Assembly (NCBI GenBank): GCA_013398955.1
Contig: VWPU01004452.1
Location: 248,001 to 312,000, forward strand
DNA: 64,000 nt
Direction: 5' to 3'
From: Callaeas wilsoni
Lineage: Eukaryota > Chordata > Aves > Passeriformes > Callaeidae
Position 1 is the first letter of the stretch. Each line of letters begins with the position of its first letter. The notes under the pieces are model-generated. The model saw only the letters and a list, made by a program, of their open reading frames with translations. It was not told where the DNA came from and did no database searches. Of this stretch, positions 48,348 to 61,304 are shown piece after piece. The position numbers were made by a program, and so were the translations under genes.

Positions 48348-51300
48348 ATTGTAAACCATAATCAACTGTTTGTATCATTACTAGTTTTTTAAGATATAAA
48401 AATGGCCAGCTGCATTGGAAAATTGCTTAGCAGCTATAAAAATTTCCACTGAAGATTATATATGGGGTTATTTCACCTTAAAGGTCAAAAGTCTTTAGAG
48501 AAACCACTCCTTTCAGTGGACATTTTCAGCAGACTGGTAAAGCCTAACCCCAGAAGTACAATTCTGAAAAATTCCCAGTAATTTTTTCAATTACGAATAT
48601 GAAAAAGGACGAATCTGTAGGAGATGGGCAATACGGAAGATTGCACTTTTTTTATCACAGCATCAGGCCAGAAACAAAATCTTGTTGTCTTTATAGATGT
48701 TGGAACAGTTTTACTGAATTGTACTGTGCTCATAAATAAAAAGCTTAATTATCAAGGCTTCCCACTGATCTCTTAGTATCAGGCAACTGGACACAGATAT
48801 TATCATTGACATGTTTAGAAAGATTCAAAATAATTCCATTTTGATTGAAATAAGTTGAAAATGAGGGCATACATTTTACAACAGTGTATCAGTTCTTCAT
48901 CTCAGACCATTATAGTGGGCCACATCTCAGCGAGTAATTCACAGTGAATAATTTGAGTGTACAAACTACTTTCTATTTGTGCTCTCGAAAATATATTTAC
49001 AAACAGTCTGTAATTTCCTTTTTTTTCCTACTTATTTTGCTAATATTTCTTTTTACTCCATAGTTGCTGTAGCAGTTACTGCAGAATACTTGAGCTGATT
49101 TTAATCACAAGACCTCTTCTATGTCCACTGTGTCAGTGGTTATGCACATTTGCACAGTTCATGCAAATGTTCACTTGGGAATAAAACCAATTCTTTCCTC
49201 TTAACACTTGTGCCTAGTTCAAAAGTTCATTCATCTAATCTATTTGTGCTACTAAAACTTTCACTAAGCAAAGCCACTCACAGAGCAGAAAAATGGATGA
49301 AAAACATCCATTTAAACCTTTGAGCAGGTAAGAGCAGGTTTGGTTTGGTTTTTTTTAAATTTATGTTTAGTAGTATTCATTCAACTCTTTAATGCTGATT
49401 GGAATTTCTGGTAGAAAGCTTTAACTCATTTTTTCCTCCAGGTTTCAAACATCATGAAGCAAGTTAATCCCTACTATAACTCCACGGAATTTGAGGACAT
49501 TATAGCACAGATTACTTTGGCACTGCATTTCTTGTTTAAAGTGCTTACCTGCTTTCACACACTTTTTAAACATCAAGAGTGATGGTTGCTGGATTTCATT
49601 ATTCACATTCAAATGATGTGAAATATAGGAAATACCATGGCTTTATGAGTTCCACTTCCTGTAACTTGGAGTGGGTTATTAGGATTGGCAGGTACATGCA
49701 GCTGTTGCTACTCTGCTTTACTGGAAACAGAAGTGTTCTGAACCTCCACAAAGTGTCCAGCAGGCTGCTAAAGAAAAGAAAATTGAAGAGACATACTCCT
49801 TGGAAGCACAGACCACCATGTCAATCACCTTAGAAGCAAGAAGATAATTTCTCTTTAAAAGAAAAATCAAAATAACAACAAACACTTGTTTTTTACTCAT
49901 TCACAAGCCTAGAAATAATAAATGACATGAAAGAAACTGAAAAAAAGTCCTCAGGAAAAAACTCCACAAACTCATATCCACTGCCTCGTCATATTCAGCC
50001 TGTCTTTCATGCTGTTAAAAATTCTCTTCAGCCCTGGGCATTGGTAGCAGAACTGCAGCAATGAGGATCAGGCAATCTTGCCTGCCAGTCAGAGGCATTA
50101 GCAATTTGCTGGTTGCAGAAAAACTAAAAATAAAAGAGGAGTATTTCATAAAGCAACAAAAGCAAGGCAGCCTCGTTTCTACCAGGCTGCCTCAGTATAG
50201 CTATAGGCTACCAGGTATCAGATATGAAGAGCATTTAGACCTGCTCAATGCTTTTGCACAAGTGCAAGCAGGGATACAAAAGCAGGCACAAAGGTCGATG
50301 GAAAGAAAACCTGTATTCTTCAGTTTACGTTTGCTGACTGAAATGACTTGCTATCAGAATCATTAGCAACCTCTGCTGGATGGACACAGCAGAGGAAAAC
50401 GTGAATCAGAGGGTGGCTTTTCCAGGCTGGATGAGCTATTTAATTGAAAGAGTACCTTTGTCTTTTATGAAATCATTTTCCCGTCCACGTTTTTATGAAA
50501 CACTGAGCCATTCAAAAATGTGAGAGCATTTACATTCATTCTTTTTGCTGCATTTTGGGAAATGGTATCATGTCCCCCAGCCCCTCACCTCCAGCCCTTT
50601 TGTAAGGTGTAAGCTATCACTTACCATGGCTTTTCTTCTTTGGTCTGGAATCACACAGTGCAGCCATTGGTATCATTAATAGCTTTAGAGTTGTCATATT
50701 TCCAGTCCTTCAAACTGGGCTGCAAAAGGCTATGCTTGCATATTTATTAAAGGCTATTGGCAACATAAGCTTGTAGTAGACTCACTTTCAGGGCTGTAAT
50801 GTCATTTGCTTGTGGGTTCAGCATCCTCATCCAGGGACATCCCAAACCAGGAGCTCAGCAAGGAGCAAGGACACCTCAGTGCTCTGCTTTTTCTTGTGAT
50901 CCATTGACAGGCTTTTGAAAGAGGACTTTTCACAATATAGAACCAATTGAGGAATGCTTCCCACCTCCATTCTCAATCCAACAAAACCTGTGTGTTTTTT
51001 CAGCTTCAAGCCAACCTGAGTAAAGAGGTCAACTTTCCCATGCAGCTAATGCTGAAGCAGCACAAGCTGATTTGTATTCTGTAGGGTCACTTAAAGCCTC
51101 GAGTGTTAAGCTAAAGTGTCAGACAGGTCCCCATGGGGCGAATCACTGCAGCTCTTGGAGCACTGTTTCTTAGGAGGAGAGTTTCATCCCTCATTAGAAT
51201 TCGTTTTGTAATATGGATCTCTTCCTTCCTTTCTCACAGAACTGGAAGGACCAATTGGAAATAGTTATCACTGCTGACATTCAAAGCATTATTAGAATGG

Positions 51301-51500
51301 CAGCACACTGTAAAAAAAGAATATTCATTCTATTGTAGGAGATCCTGATAATTCAGGTGTTGTTAGACTCCAATGGAGTCACTTCTAAAGCTTTCCTCAG
51401 CTTCAGGTCCAGCAGCCTGGCTTTCATGACAGACCAGTGAGACTGGAGTACAGGTGATGCCCTCCGAACCTCTGGGTTGATTGCTTTTTGGGTTTGTTTT
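48348..51500. other. intergenic AT-rich sequence; weak exon-like patches only
   Basis: A reading from 49454 (MKQVNPYYNSTEFEDIIAQ and on) looks protein-like but is short and has no clear donor. The open frame at 50061-50366 is 101 codons long but has no splice signal in phase and no recognised motif. Both are left unannotated as genes. Confidence 0.3.
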
Positions 51501-51551
51501 GGGGTTTTTTTTTGGGGGGGGAAGAGGGTGGGGAGGTGGAGGGGGAGGGGG
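51501..51551 (+). repeat. G-rich tract with G-quadruplex potential
   Basis: A run of T and G (gggg, nine T, eight G) is followed by gaagagggtggggaggtgg and agggggagggg. It contains at least six runs of three or more G separated by very short spacers, enough for intramolecular G-quadruplexes on the plus strand. Confidence 0.85.
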
Positions 51552-51769
51552 AAGCTGTTTAAATGAGTAGAAAAAGCCCAGGCAAGTTTCTGTGTTTCAG
51601 AATCTAAGCCCTCACCTGCCGCTGCGTTAACATCTGCAAAGGTTTTTCATTTGTTTTGGTCATATGGATTCTGTAAGGTGCTATCTCTAGTTTTGCCAGA
51701 GAATTTCAGCTGAACATATATAGGCATAAATAAATCCATTCCTCAGGTGAGGAGAGGAGACAAGGGGAG

Positions 51770-51845
51770 AAGAGTTGGACTCATTGATTCTTGTGGGTCC
51801 CTTCCAGTTCAGCATAGTCTATGGTTCCCTTCTATGACTCTGTAG
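51770..51845 (+). mobile_element. CR1 LINE 3'-terminal fragment, plus orientation
   Basis: The run 'gttggactcattgattcttg' and 'tgggtcccttccagttcagc' is the CR1 3' UTR end. It is followed by 'ttctatgactctg', a degraded copy of the terminal attctatg-type repeat. About 75 bp is recognisable. Confidence 0.85.
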
Positions 51846-54794
51846 GCCAGCCAACCCCGAAGCACATGGGGGGTGCTTGTGTGTGCCTGGCATAAGCAGA
51901 TCTAAAAGTGCCACTGCCAAAGGCAGCTCCTCTCCAGCACCTCTGTGTGCACCCATGCATTCACATCAGGGCAAGCCAGAGACTGTGCAGTACAGCTGAT
52001 GTCATTTCAGTTCACTGAAACTACAGCCCCATCACAGGCACTACTGCAAGAAGGAATCACGTGCAAGCCACAGTGGCCTTCCGTGGTTACATGCCAGTGA
52101 GTTGGTATAAGCAGGTCACACTGCTGCTACCTGCACCCACAAAAAATCCAATAGAGACTCACAGTCATTTAGGAGGACGTGTGACATTTTCATTCTGTCT
52201 TCAGACTCTGATACAGCCAAAATAGCCTAGCTTCACGCCTTTTAAACCATATCCCTTTGGGGGGTGGGAGGATATGTGCTGCTGAGGAGAAGAAGAAAAC
52301 CTTTTTGTATGTATTTAATTCTCAGCAGCTGGTAGTCTATTCAGCTTGCTAACCAACTTTACATACGCAACTTCAGCGCTTAGCAGAAGATGGATGCACA
52401 AGTTTGAGGAAGGGGGAAAAAACCTCCAACCTTAAATCACATTTAGAGATTCCAGGCAGATTCCAGTATTAAAATGGAAAAAGAAATAGTGTCCAGAAGT
52501 TTAGGAGAGAAAAAAAAATTCCTCTGCGCATCGCTGAAAAAGGTTTGTAAAGTCTACAGAAGTCTTCACTGCAGTGTAATCCTTCCTTCCATCCCCCCAA
52601 ACAGTTTTCACTTATCTTCTCTGTTCGTGATTGCCTTTATATTGTCATTGACATTGTGTTGCATTAAGTCAGTCTCTAATATTAGATGCAATTATGATAC
52701 CTGACATTGAAATTGCGCTTAAAGTAAGATTCCACTTCAAGGAGTCACCTTAGATCTATGTCTTTGTAAGGCTGTTTATTGCTTTTGTGATTGTGCTATC
52801 AAGTATTCTTTGCAAAGAAGTACCAAGGTGCTAACAGTGAGATCCAAAACAGATAAAAGGAGCCAAACATTTGAGTAACTTGAATTACGATGTCTGCAGT
52901 CAGACTTGTACTCTAGAAACACCTCCCCAACTGTTTCTTCACCTCAGTTTTGGAAAGTACTGCAGTTATATTTTTTCTTGATTTAACCTCCTCAGGACTA
53001 TGTCGTGCCTCTGCACAGTGCTAGAATTGAGTCTGTTATTGCTAATCGCCCCTATGCCCAGACATCAAGAAACTAGGAAATTAGATGACCCATGGATGCT
53101 CTTGGAGCCAAAGTGACTCTTGATCCCCCACTGGACACACTGGCACACTCTCAGGCGTAGTGGAAACTAAGAGTTTAAAACACTTTGTGGATTTACCTCA
53201 GTATTCTCAGCTACAATTTTTTTACCCTGGATTTAGAAAACTGGACCACAACTTGATCCTTTTACCTCACACATCATGTTCCAAAAGTTTCTGTGTCATA
53301 TTGTGCCATGGGTCACACTGACTTGTGCCTTCTGTCTTGTAAGAATGCCTGTACCACCAGCTTGACAGTAGCAACACCCAAGTGTAACTAACTGGCAATT
53401 AACTCCACTAGGAGCAGGATCCAGCTCCTTCACAGTTAAAATCATGACTGCAATAGAGTTAACAGCAGAAAACAAATTTAGAAGGAGAAGAAAAAAAATC
53501 AACAAAAATAAGATGTGACAAGTGCTTATTTACGTAGTCATTTTTCAGGAGCTGAGCTGCACTTTAATACATAAATGCATTGTACCTTTAGTAAAACCTT
53601 CCTCCTGAATAGCTAATAAGTTATATTTAAGTGCTTTCACCAATGAACTGACTTACTTTAGTTACTGTGAAATCATTTTTATTATCCTTCTGTCCAAAAA
53701 AGTTGGAGGTAGCTAAAATCATTTTGGTGCACCTCTTGCAAGATCATGAATTATTGAAGACTGGAACTAGAGTGGTTGCACGAAGAAAAAGACAGATAGT
53801 AGGCCACTTTCACAGTTACTGAGAAGATGGCTAGAAGGAAAGGCAGGAGCCCTGGAAACATCTGCAAGATTGTATCTTAATGATGGGAATGGTGGAAAAG
53901 ATCGATGCCAACTCACCAAACATTGAAATATTTTATTGTGTAATAACAACGTATAGAGATGCCAACTGAGCACGTAAGGAAGTTGCAGGTGTTGCTTTGT
54001 GGCACACCTCCCGGATCCCAGCTTGCTCTGCCAGGTATTTAAGGCCTCTGCTGAAAGGGTACCCATGTGCTCTTGAGAGTGATGTGGACTGGTGGTTAAA
54101 TAATACATCAGGATCAGAAGAAACATAACAAATAGGAGCTTACAAAGGACTTTTTAAATCTCAAATGGGAATCACACCGCTTCTTCCCCAGCTTCAAGTA
54201 AAATAAACCTAACTGGGAATCTGGCAGCCCTCTACTTAATTCAAGAAACCTGATCTGCTGTCAGTAACCTCAGCCCTCAAATCTTTAAGCCTCTCTCAGC
54301 TGATCAATTTGTCCCCTGCAGCAGTTCTGTCCACAGAACTTCCCATTGACGCCAGTGCAGGAAGCACTGAACAATTACAGGCTGGCCCACTGTTGAACAA
54401 GGTAACTAGTTCTATACTATGTGCTCACGATTTAGGGAGGTATTTCTGTCTGTTCGGGCCAATGGCAGTTCTACAAGGCAGAATGTCTTTGTTCTTGGCC
54501 CAGTGGAGACTCTAAGGCTTCCCACCACCCACTGTTAAGAACAAAGGACTGACTGGACCAGCAGCACCAAGACTGGACCCAGAGCCCGCTGAAGCATTGG
54601 CTCCAGGACACCAGCAGAGAGTGGTACTAAAATAATGATATTTTGTATTGTGCAGCTCTCAATACTATTTTAAATATGATTCTAAGTTCAGCTGTACTTC
54701 AGACTTTATAAAAACCAAGCAAACAAAAGCCACACATAGAATTACTGCACGCTACTTCCCTGATGTGACTCCTTATTATACCTCTGCCACCCGT
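51846..54794. other. intergenic sequence; nothing recognised
   Basis: Mixed-composition DNA. Open frames such as 52474-52704 and 53767-54126 have no splice or motif support. Confidence 0.35.
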
Positions 54795-54814
54795 CCTCCC
54801 CACCAGATCTCATT

Positions 54815-55715
54815 GCATAGGACAATTCAGGTTGGGAGGGACTTCAGGAGGTCCTTGGTCCTACTTGCTGTTCAAAGCAAGGCCACATGCGAGGTCAGAG
54901 CAGTGGATCTTGAAAAACTCTTGAGGAAGGAGAACACACTACGTCTCTGGGCAACCTGTGTCACTGCTGGATTGTGGGGTGAAACAGTATTATGTCCAAC
55001 CTCCACCTCCCTTTTCAACTTGTGCCCCTTTTTTCTGAACCTCCCACTGTGCATAACTGTGGAGAGCCTGGACCCCTGTTCTTTATGACCTTATGATGCT
55101 GAAGGGCTGCTCTGAGGTCCCCCAGAAGCACTTTCTTGCTTCAGGGTGAAAAAGGCCTACTCCCTCAGCCCCTCCTCACAGAAGTGCTCCAGCCCCCGAA
55201 CACTGGGGTGGCCTTTGCTGGACCTGCTGTAGTTGGCCTCCTGTTCAGAGGTCTCCCGACTGGATGCTGCAGCTCGGTGTGGTTGGCTGAGAAGAGCTGT
55301 TTCTGCGGATCTGGTGACCCTGTTCTTGTTCATGCAGCTGGGAGGCTGCTGTCCATCTCTGCTGCCAGGACATGCCACCGGCTCTTCTTGCTGTGCTCCA
55401 GGCCTCTTTCAGCAGAATCGCTCTCCAGCCTGGCATTCTCCAGTCCCTAGAACTTGAAGGGGCACTTCCTTCCCAGGCACCTGGCTCTGCACATATCCTT
55501 GTGGAATTTCATGAAGGGTTCCCACCACCCCATTCCTGCAGCCTCTCTGGGTCCCCCTGAATGTCAGCTCTTCCCTCCACTGTAAAGAGTGGTTCACGTC
55601 ATTTGGCATCATTGGTAAACTTGATGAGAGAGTGTTCAGTCTCCTTCTCCAGGTCACTGACAAGTTTGTTGAACAGGAAAAGACCCAGGACACACCAGCC
55701 TATGCATATAGTAAG
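54815..55715 (-). mobile_element. old CR1 LINE fragment, minus orientation
   Basis: It starts on the left with a decayed CR1 3' end (aattcaggttgggagggact) and runs through 'ctctgggcaacctgtgtcac', 'agggctgctctgaggtcccc', 'cacagaagtgctccagcccc' and 'ggtcactgacaagtttgttg' to about 55715. About 0.9 kb is covered. The open frames at 54648-55088 and 55136-55693 on both strands are readings of this repeat, not host genes. It is more diverged than the neighbouring copy at 55815. Confidence 0.85.
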
Positions 55716-55814
55716 CCCCTTAACCACTTCTATCTGCTCCCAGTCATGCCAACAACTTCTTATCTATTGAGTTCTTCACTAGAATTTTGTTTACGTTTCT
55801 TTCATTTTATTACA

Positions 55815-56032
55815 AAATCACAGAATGGTTTGGGTTGAAAGGGACATTAAAGATCCTCTCATCCACCCCCGCCTGCCATGGGCAGGGACACCTTCCACTA
55901 GACCAGGTTGCTCAGGGCCCCATCCAACCTGGCCTTGAACACTTCCAGGGATGGGGTAGCCACAACCTCTCTCAACAACCTGTACCAGTGCCTCACCACC
56001 CCCATAGTGAAGAATTTCTCCCTAACATTGTA
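55815..56032 (-). mobile_element. younger CR1 LINE 3' fragment, minus orientation
   Basis: It begins 'aaatcacagaatggtttggg' and keeps 'cctgccatgggcagggacac', 'ccacaacctctctcaacaac' and 'gtgcctcaccacccccatag' close to the CR1 consensus as I know it, ending near 'gaatttctccctaac'. About 218 bp. It lies about 100 bp from the older copy in the same orientation. Confidence 0.95.
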
Positions 56033-59000
56033 TTCGTCAAATTGTATTCACTGGTATGTTTAGGACCGCTGCTGCTCCTTGCACCATAAACTGTTCACTC
56101 ACCTGCCAAGATGTTAAGGAACATCCAAGTTGCCTAAATCAAATCCAACAGTCAGGAGAAATCACTGCATTTGGAACTATGCTTTATGTAATGTTTACAT
56201 CATACAGCAACTTTGTAGAACGTTGCCACTATTTAAAACTAGAGTTTATTAGATGAAATATTTGCCATATTAAAAAAAAAATCTAGCTAATTAACTTCTC
56301 CTTGTATAAGTCAGTATATAAATAAGGAAATTGCAATAGCACAGTAGAGGTGTTTTAACATCATATGAAGATGTAGAGCAATTACTCTGTGTTCCATAAC
56401 TACCTCTTGAAAAATCTTAAGAATATTAATCTCATGATGTTACCATTGTCAAAATGATATTTCTCATTCTAAGTATAGTTTTGTGATTTCCTAATAAAAA
56501 AAGGAAGTAGGTGTACTGCTAACTAGGCTGACAATTCAAGTATTCACGAGTATCCATGGTTCATTGACCATTAACAATCAGTAAGACATCAAATGATGAT
56601 TTAGAATTCCCTCCCTCCTACTCAACGCCCCCAGAGTAAAATACAAAAGCATATTTTAAATGTAGCTGAAATTTTAATCATTTGCAAACAGAAAATTTTA
56701 TTTGGGCAACATCCCAAAAAGCTGTCATTTCTTATTTTTGCCTCATTTAGAAAAAGCTGGGTACATGGATCATGTGCAAATACAGTATGATGATGACAAA
56801 CGTATACTATTTCTTTAAAAGACTCATAACTACAGTGTATGTATCCATACCAGAGCAAAACTGAGAATAAACTCAATAAAAAGCAAAAATTGGAGACATT
56901 TGGGTGGTGTGTGTTGTTCGATTTTTTATTTAATTGCTTCCTATTTACGCACATAATTAAATTAAAACCTCTAATTTACTCTGGCATTACTTTCACTGTC
57001 TTGATCTGATTTGGAAAATTTAGTAAAAAAAATAAAATCAAAAAAAGTATTATTTTTTATAAGTGTGCCCCAGTACAGATGCAAAATTCCACACAGGATC
57101 CTGAAAAGCTCTGTGTATGTGTATAAACACGTGCATGCTTATGCATACATGTACATACAACCTGCTGCTTGAGAGCAATTGCTGAAATGACAAAGTTCAA
57201 ATAAGTCCCAAGATTGTGCTGGTGATGATCCAAATTCACTAATATAGCTTTGCAATCTACACAGAAAAACCTGCTGCTTATGACCCAAGGAAAACATTCA
57301 TTTTGTCATAATTCAACTGAAAATTCTGGAAAGTTTAGCTGGCCATTTAGTGCCAGTCTACTGTGCTGCTTTCCAAAGTCACACCAGCATACAGAAGCTC
57401 ATAGAAGAGTCTGAATTAAAGGAAAAACCCTGAAGACCAACCTGTGGGAAGTGAGTCTCCTAAGAAGTCAATAATACCTCAGCAGGTGAATTTCCTTAAG
57501 TTGTTTAGACATCAGTTCACAGTTTGAAGCTGACCTGAGCTCAGTACTCATGCCCAGGAATCTTGCAGGTTTTATGAGCCTTACATCCTGCAGCAAGGCA
57601 CAGCTGCAGCAGGAAGCAGAGCAAGTGCTGTCACCTCCTCAGCCCAGCTTCATCACCAGTCTCACACGAGTAGCAGGTCAGATATTGTGATTTTCACACC
57701 CAGGCTGACGAGGCACCCTACAATCACAGATACCAGATCAGGTTTTTCAGGGAACTGAAGACACCAGACACCCAATCTGTTGATTTAAGGATGAGAAAAG
57801 TGTTTAACTGAGCAAAGACCTCGCAAGGAGAAAGTAATCTTACACCTATACAGAAGCAAAACACCAAGCATACGGGACAGTAAATTTTTACCTTTAAAAC
57901 TACCTAGAAGATCAGGCAAAGTGATGTTCACTTTTGTGAACTGTGCCCTTGTTTCATGTGTCTCAATTCTAACCCAGTCCCCTCCTAAGCCAGCAAAAGT
58001 TTTGCAAGTGGCACTCATGCACAGGCAGATAACCAGATTTCACTGGGTCTTTTTGTAGACCAATCCCTAACTGTGCTGTATGAAGGGTAAAGAATGAAAT
58101 ACTAGGCAAAACTCCCGCAGTCTAAGAGCAAAAACAAGGCAGATGAGCAAGCCCTGCTTCATTTAATAAACTGGGACTCAACTACAGCAATGCCAGATAA
58201 ATGCACTCAGTCCTGCCTGACTGTTGAAGCTGTAGAGGATGTCTGGGACTGGGAGAAAAACATCTGGGAATTCCCAAGCTAAGAAATTACAGATGAACAT
58301 TTTCTGAACACTAAAGCAACACATGAAAAATGAGTCTGCTTGTAGTACAGATGGACAGAAATTAGACACCAGAATAAATCAACCTCTATGCACTTTTCTT
58401 ACACAAAAAACACTTACGTTTCTGACAAGAAAATAGTCGCAAGAGGCTGAATATTTTTGAGATTAAATTACCAGGCTGTTTTTAAAAATAGTAGCATCCT
58501 GTTCCTCCTAGCCGAGTTGAGCATCAATCCAGGTGCTGTTTTGAAAGGCAGTCTCCAAAGACATTCCTCAGCCTGCCATGTTGACTATCAGCAACAACAA
58601 ATTGAGCAGCATTTCCATGATTTGCCTTTCCCTGTCCTGTATTCAACCTTCTAAACATCACTTAGTAGGTAAGGCAAGCTGTGCAAGTAAACAGACAAGA
58701 AAAAATATGCTTTCGTATGTGTGATGCTTTCACAACTGCTCCTCATCAGCTTCAATCATTTTACAGCATTTTCCAGAGATAGGATGAGCCAGTTTATCTG
58801 TTGAATTTTTTAATTTGTTAATTTATCAAATTTGTTAACTGTAGTCTGCTCTGAAAAAAAATGGACAAAGCAGAACTAGAACTCAGTTTTATTTCTTTTT
58901 GTTAAGAAGGACAATCTCTCTCATAACTGAAAGGCAGAAGAAAGTGTTTCATCCAAAATAATCATATATGAATAATTAGATCAGGAAGGAAATGATCAAC

Positions 59001-60839
59001 AACAGAATCTCACAAAAAAAACCCCAAATCCTGTACTTCTTACAAAGACATGGGAAGTTCATTTTTAAGAAAAGAGCAAGTAGCCATCTTTAATGCATTT
59101 GTTTTAACTGATACTTTAGAACAGCTCTGTGCAACTCATTTTACTCAGGAAAAAAAAGCTAGCTGTATGAAAACAGCAGCTAGTCAGTTCAAATCATTAA
59201 GCAGGATGTTTTTGCTATCTACCATTCACATCAATTTTCCTTTTGCACAATGATTCATATCACTTACAGATTCCACTTCAGAAAATCAGGAACACCACCA
59301 TTTCACTTCTCTCCTCTCAAAATGAAAACTGTCACGATTCTATTTTTTGCCAATACAGACGATATACCAGTGAAAGGAATGACTAACCTTAAATCTGCAT
59401 TAATTGATGGCTACTCCTTTAACAAGAACCAATTAAAGCTACTGCACAGGAATAAATATTTTCATTAACGTTTCTTGTATTAGAGCATTAGTTACATGAT
59501 TCAACTGTACTACTTGTATAGCGTATGCTATTGCCAGGCAGGTTTCTCCTGGCGGTCTTTTTTGCTTTATCCAGTGAAACTGTGCCATATGTCTTGCCAT
59601 TTTAACTGCAATGAAGTCTCTGAAGTACTTAGAATTAGTATTTTCTTTTAGGGTCACCTTAAAACTTTTCACTTCCCTTTAATAAAAGTAAGGGAATTGT
59701 GACAAAGTGTGAGGAAACTGATAAAAAAATAATTCATGCTTTTTCTTCCTTTCAAGGAAAAATCCACATACTCTGAACATCCACCACTAGATGTACAAAT
59801 ACATATTCTGGTGAATAAATAATTAAAGCATCCAACTTCGTATTAACTGCTCTTAGCCACTTACCTCTGGCTAAATAACCTAGAAAATGGAGTATCTGAA
59901 TTTTGTATTTGAAGCACTTCAGTAAGCTGTTTGCTGCACCTCTGATGACAGAGTTTGAATGGACATCAGAAGTTTTTCAGTCTTGCACTGAATGCACTGG
60001 GCTGTCTATGCTCAGGAAATTTAATTTATCTGCAGACAACTTACTGGTAGAAATCTGCAGCAGCCAAGTGCCTCAAATAGCAACTACTCTCAGCTGTCAA
60101 TTAAAACTTGTTCTCTCTAAAGTCTGAGATCCATGACTTCAGGATTCCCCAAACCCAGCACTAGGTTGCTAGGATGCTACATAAGGAGGGAGGTATGAAT
60201 GCTCTGGGATATGAAGCATAATGCAGAAATGTGAGCACTACTGGAGAACCAACCCAGGAAGTGCTCCTGGAGCCATGTGCAAAGCAGATACTGTCTGGTT
60301 TGTTCCCTGCTGTATCAATCCTACAGCAGGCTCATACGACTGGGCTGACCGAGACAACAGCAGCCTGGAAAATCCACCTAAACCATCGCCATGGACCTAC
60401 CTTCTTCAATCCCACTGCCATGAAAAACCTTGCAGAAAACCCCATGTTCACCCCAACTGCTAGAGATTAAACATACTCTGTGACTTGAGCTTAAAAGCTA
60501 GTCTAAATAATTACTTGACAGAGATCCTTTAATATGCAAAAGAAGTAACTAAAGCCAAGAATCCTCCTTCATAGCTCCCAGCCCCATAAACACACCTAGT
60601 GGAAGCTGCAGTTTGTACTCCCATCAGTCATTCTGTTCCAAGCTGCAGCTCTCAAATTGCACCCACGAACAAACCCTACTACTTCACAAATGAACAGATT
60701 CAAGCATCAGGTGGTGCTGAAAACTTGTCAAACAGGGTCTGTCGTATTTCCTGTGACTAAATACACTGTCACAGATTTTATGGTGACCCTAAAGATAGGG
60801 ATGTTTCTTTAGTAATGAAGAAACAACCCTATATTAAAC
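56033..60839. other. intergenic or intronic AT-rich sequence; nothing firmly supported
   Basis: A minus-strand frame at 59439-59672 includes KMARHMAQFHWIKQKRPPGE, which has a protein-like look, but no family or splice pair was established. A purine/pyrimidine alternating patch (atgcttatgcatacatgtac) lies at about 57134-57153. No other feature was recognised. Confidence 0.3.
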
Positions 60840-61233
60840 CCTGTTTTTAAATTTTTATTTTAAAAGATCCAAAATTTAACAAAAGAAACAAACAAATACT
60901 TCTTAAAAAAAACAGTTAAGAGAACTTTTTCAAAGCGTGTAAGGGATCATAATTCAGTAAAAATACACTAAAATTGAGACAGAGTCACAGAACACTTCAA
61001 GCTAGAAGGAATCCATAAGGATCAAGTCCAAGTCCCTGCTCCTTGCAGGGGCATAACTGTACGTAACTTTACATAACTGTAAAAGATTTCAGTTTGCTTT
61101 TAAATAATCTTAATACTTTAATTATGTCAATAAATATGAACAATTAATGTTTAGAAATTGTGCAGAGCAAGCAGACATGAAAACTATTGCACAGTGTATC
61201 TACTGAATCTCCTATGACCCAAGGCTCCAAGTT
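60840..61233 (-). other. possible 3' UTR of the minus-strand gene
   Basis: This stretch lies downstream (minus strand) of the candidate stop at 61234. A minus-strand AATAAA (TTTATT at 60854-60859) would be a suitable polyadenylation signal. The segment also contains a CR1 3'-end fragment at about 60978-61052. Support depends on the candidate terminal exon being real. Confidence 0.25.
60978..61052 (-). mobile_element. CR1 LINE 3'-terminal fragment, minus orientation
   Basis: 'cagagtcacagaacacttca', 'agctagaaggaatccataag' and 'ctgctccttgcaggggc' correspond to the extreme 3' end of a CR1 variant. About 75 bp is recognisable. Confidence 0.75.
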
Positions 61234-61304
61234 TCAGTTTTTGGCACTGGATTCCAACAAGTCTTTTGCTTCATTTATTTTTGTTGCTAAGTAAGGTGAT
61301 CCAC
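61234..61304 (-). CDS. candidate terminal exon of a convergent minus-strand gene
   Basis: On the minus strand a pyrimidine-rich run ending in cttttcag precedes 71 nt. After two bases completing a split codon these read GSPYLATKINEAKDLLESSA, then KN and a TGA (TCA at 61234-61236 on the plus strand). The charged, helix-forming peptide followed directly by a stop looks like a protein C-terminus. The family was not recognised. In the alternative frame reached by splicing directly from 63718 it would read a ten-residue tail, WITLLSNKNK, and stop. This is a tentative call with no homology behind it. Confidence 0.4.

Noticed and set aside
50061..50366. 101-codon single-exon gene
   Set aside because: No promoter, splice or polyadenylation context and no recognisable motif; the length is within chance for this composition.
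54648..55693. Cluster of long open frames on both strands
   Set aside because: Most of the interval reads as CR1 LINE sequence, so these are repeat readings and not host genes.
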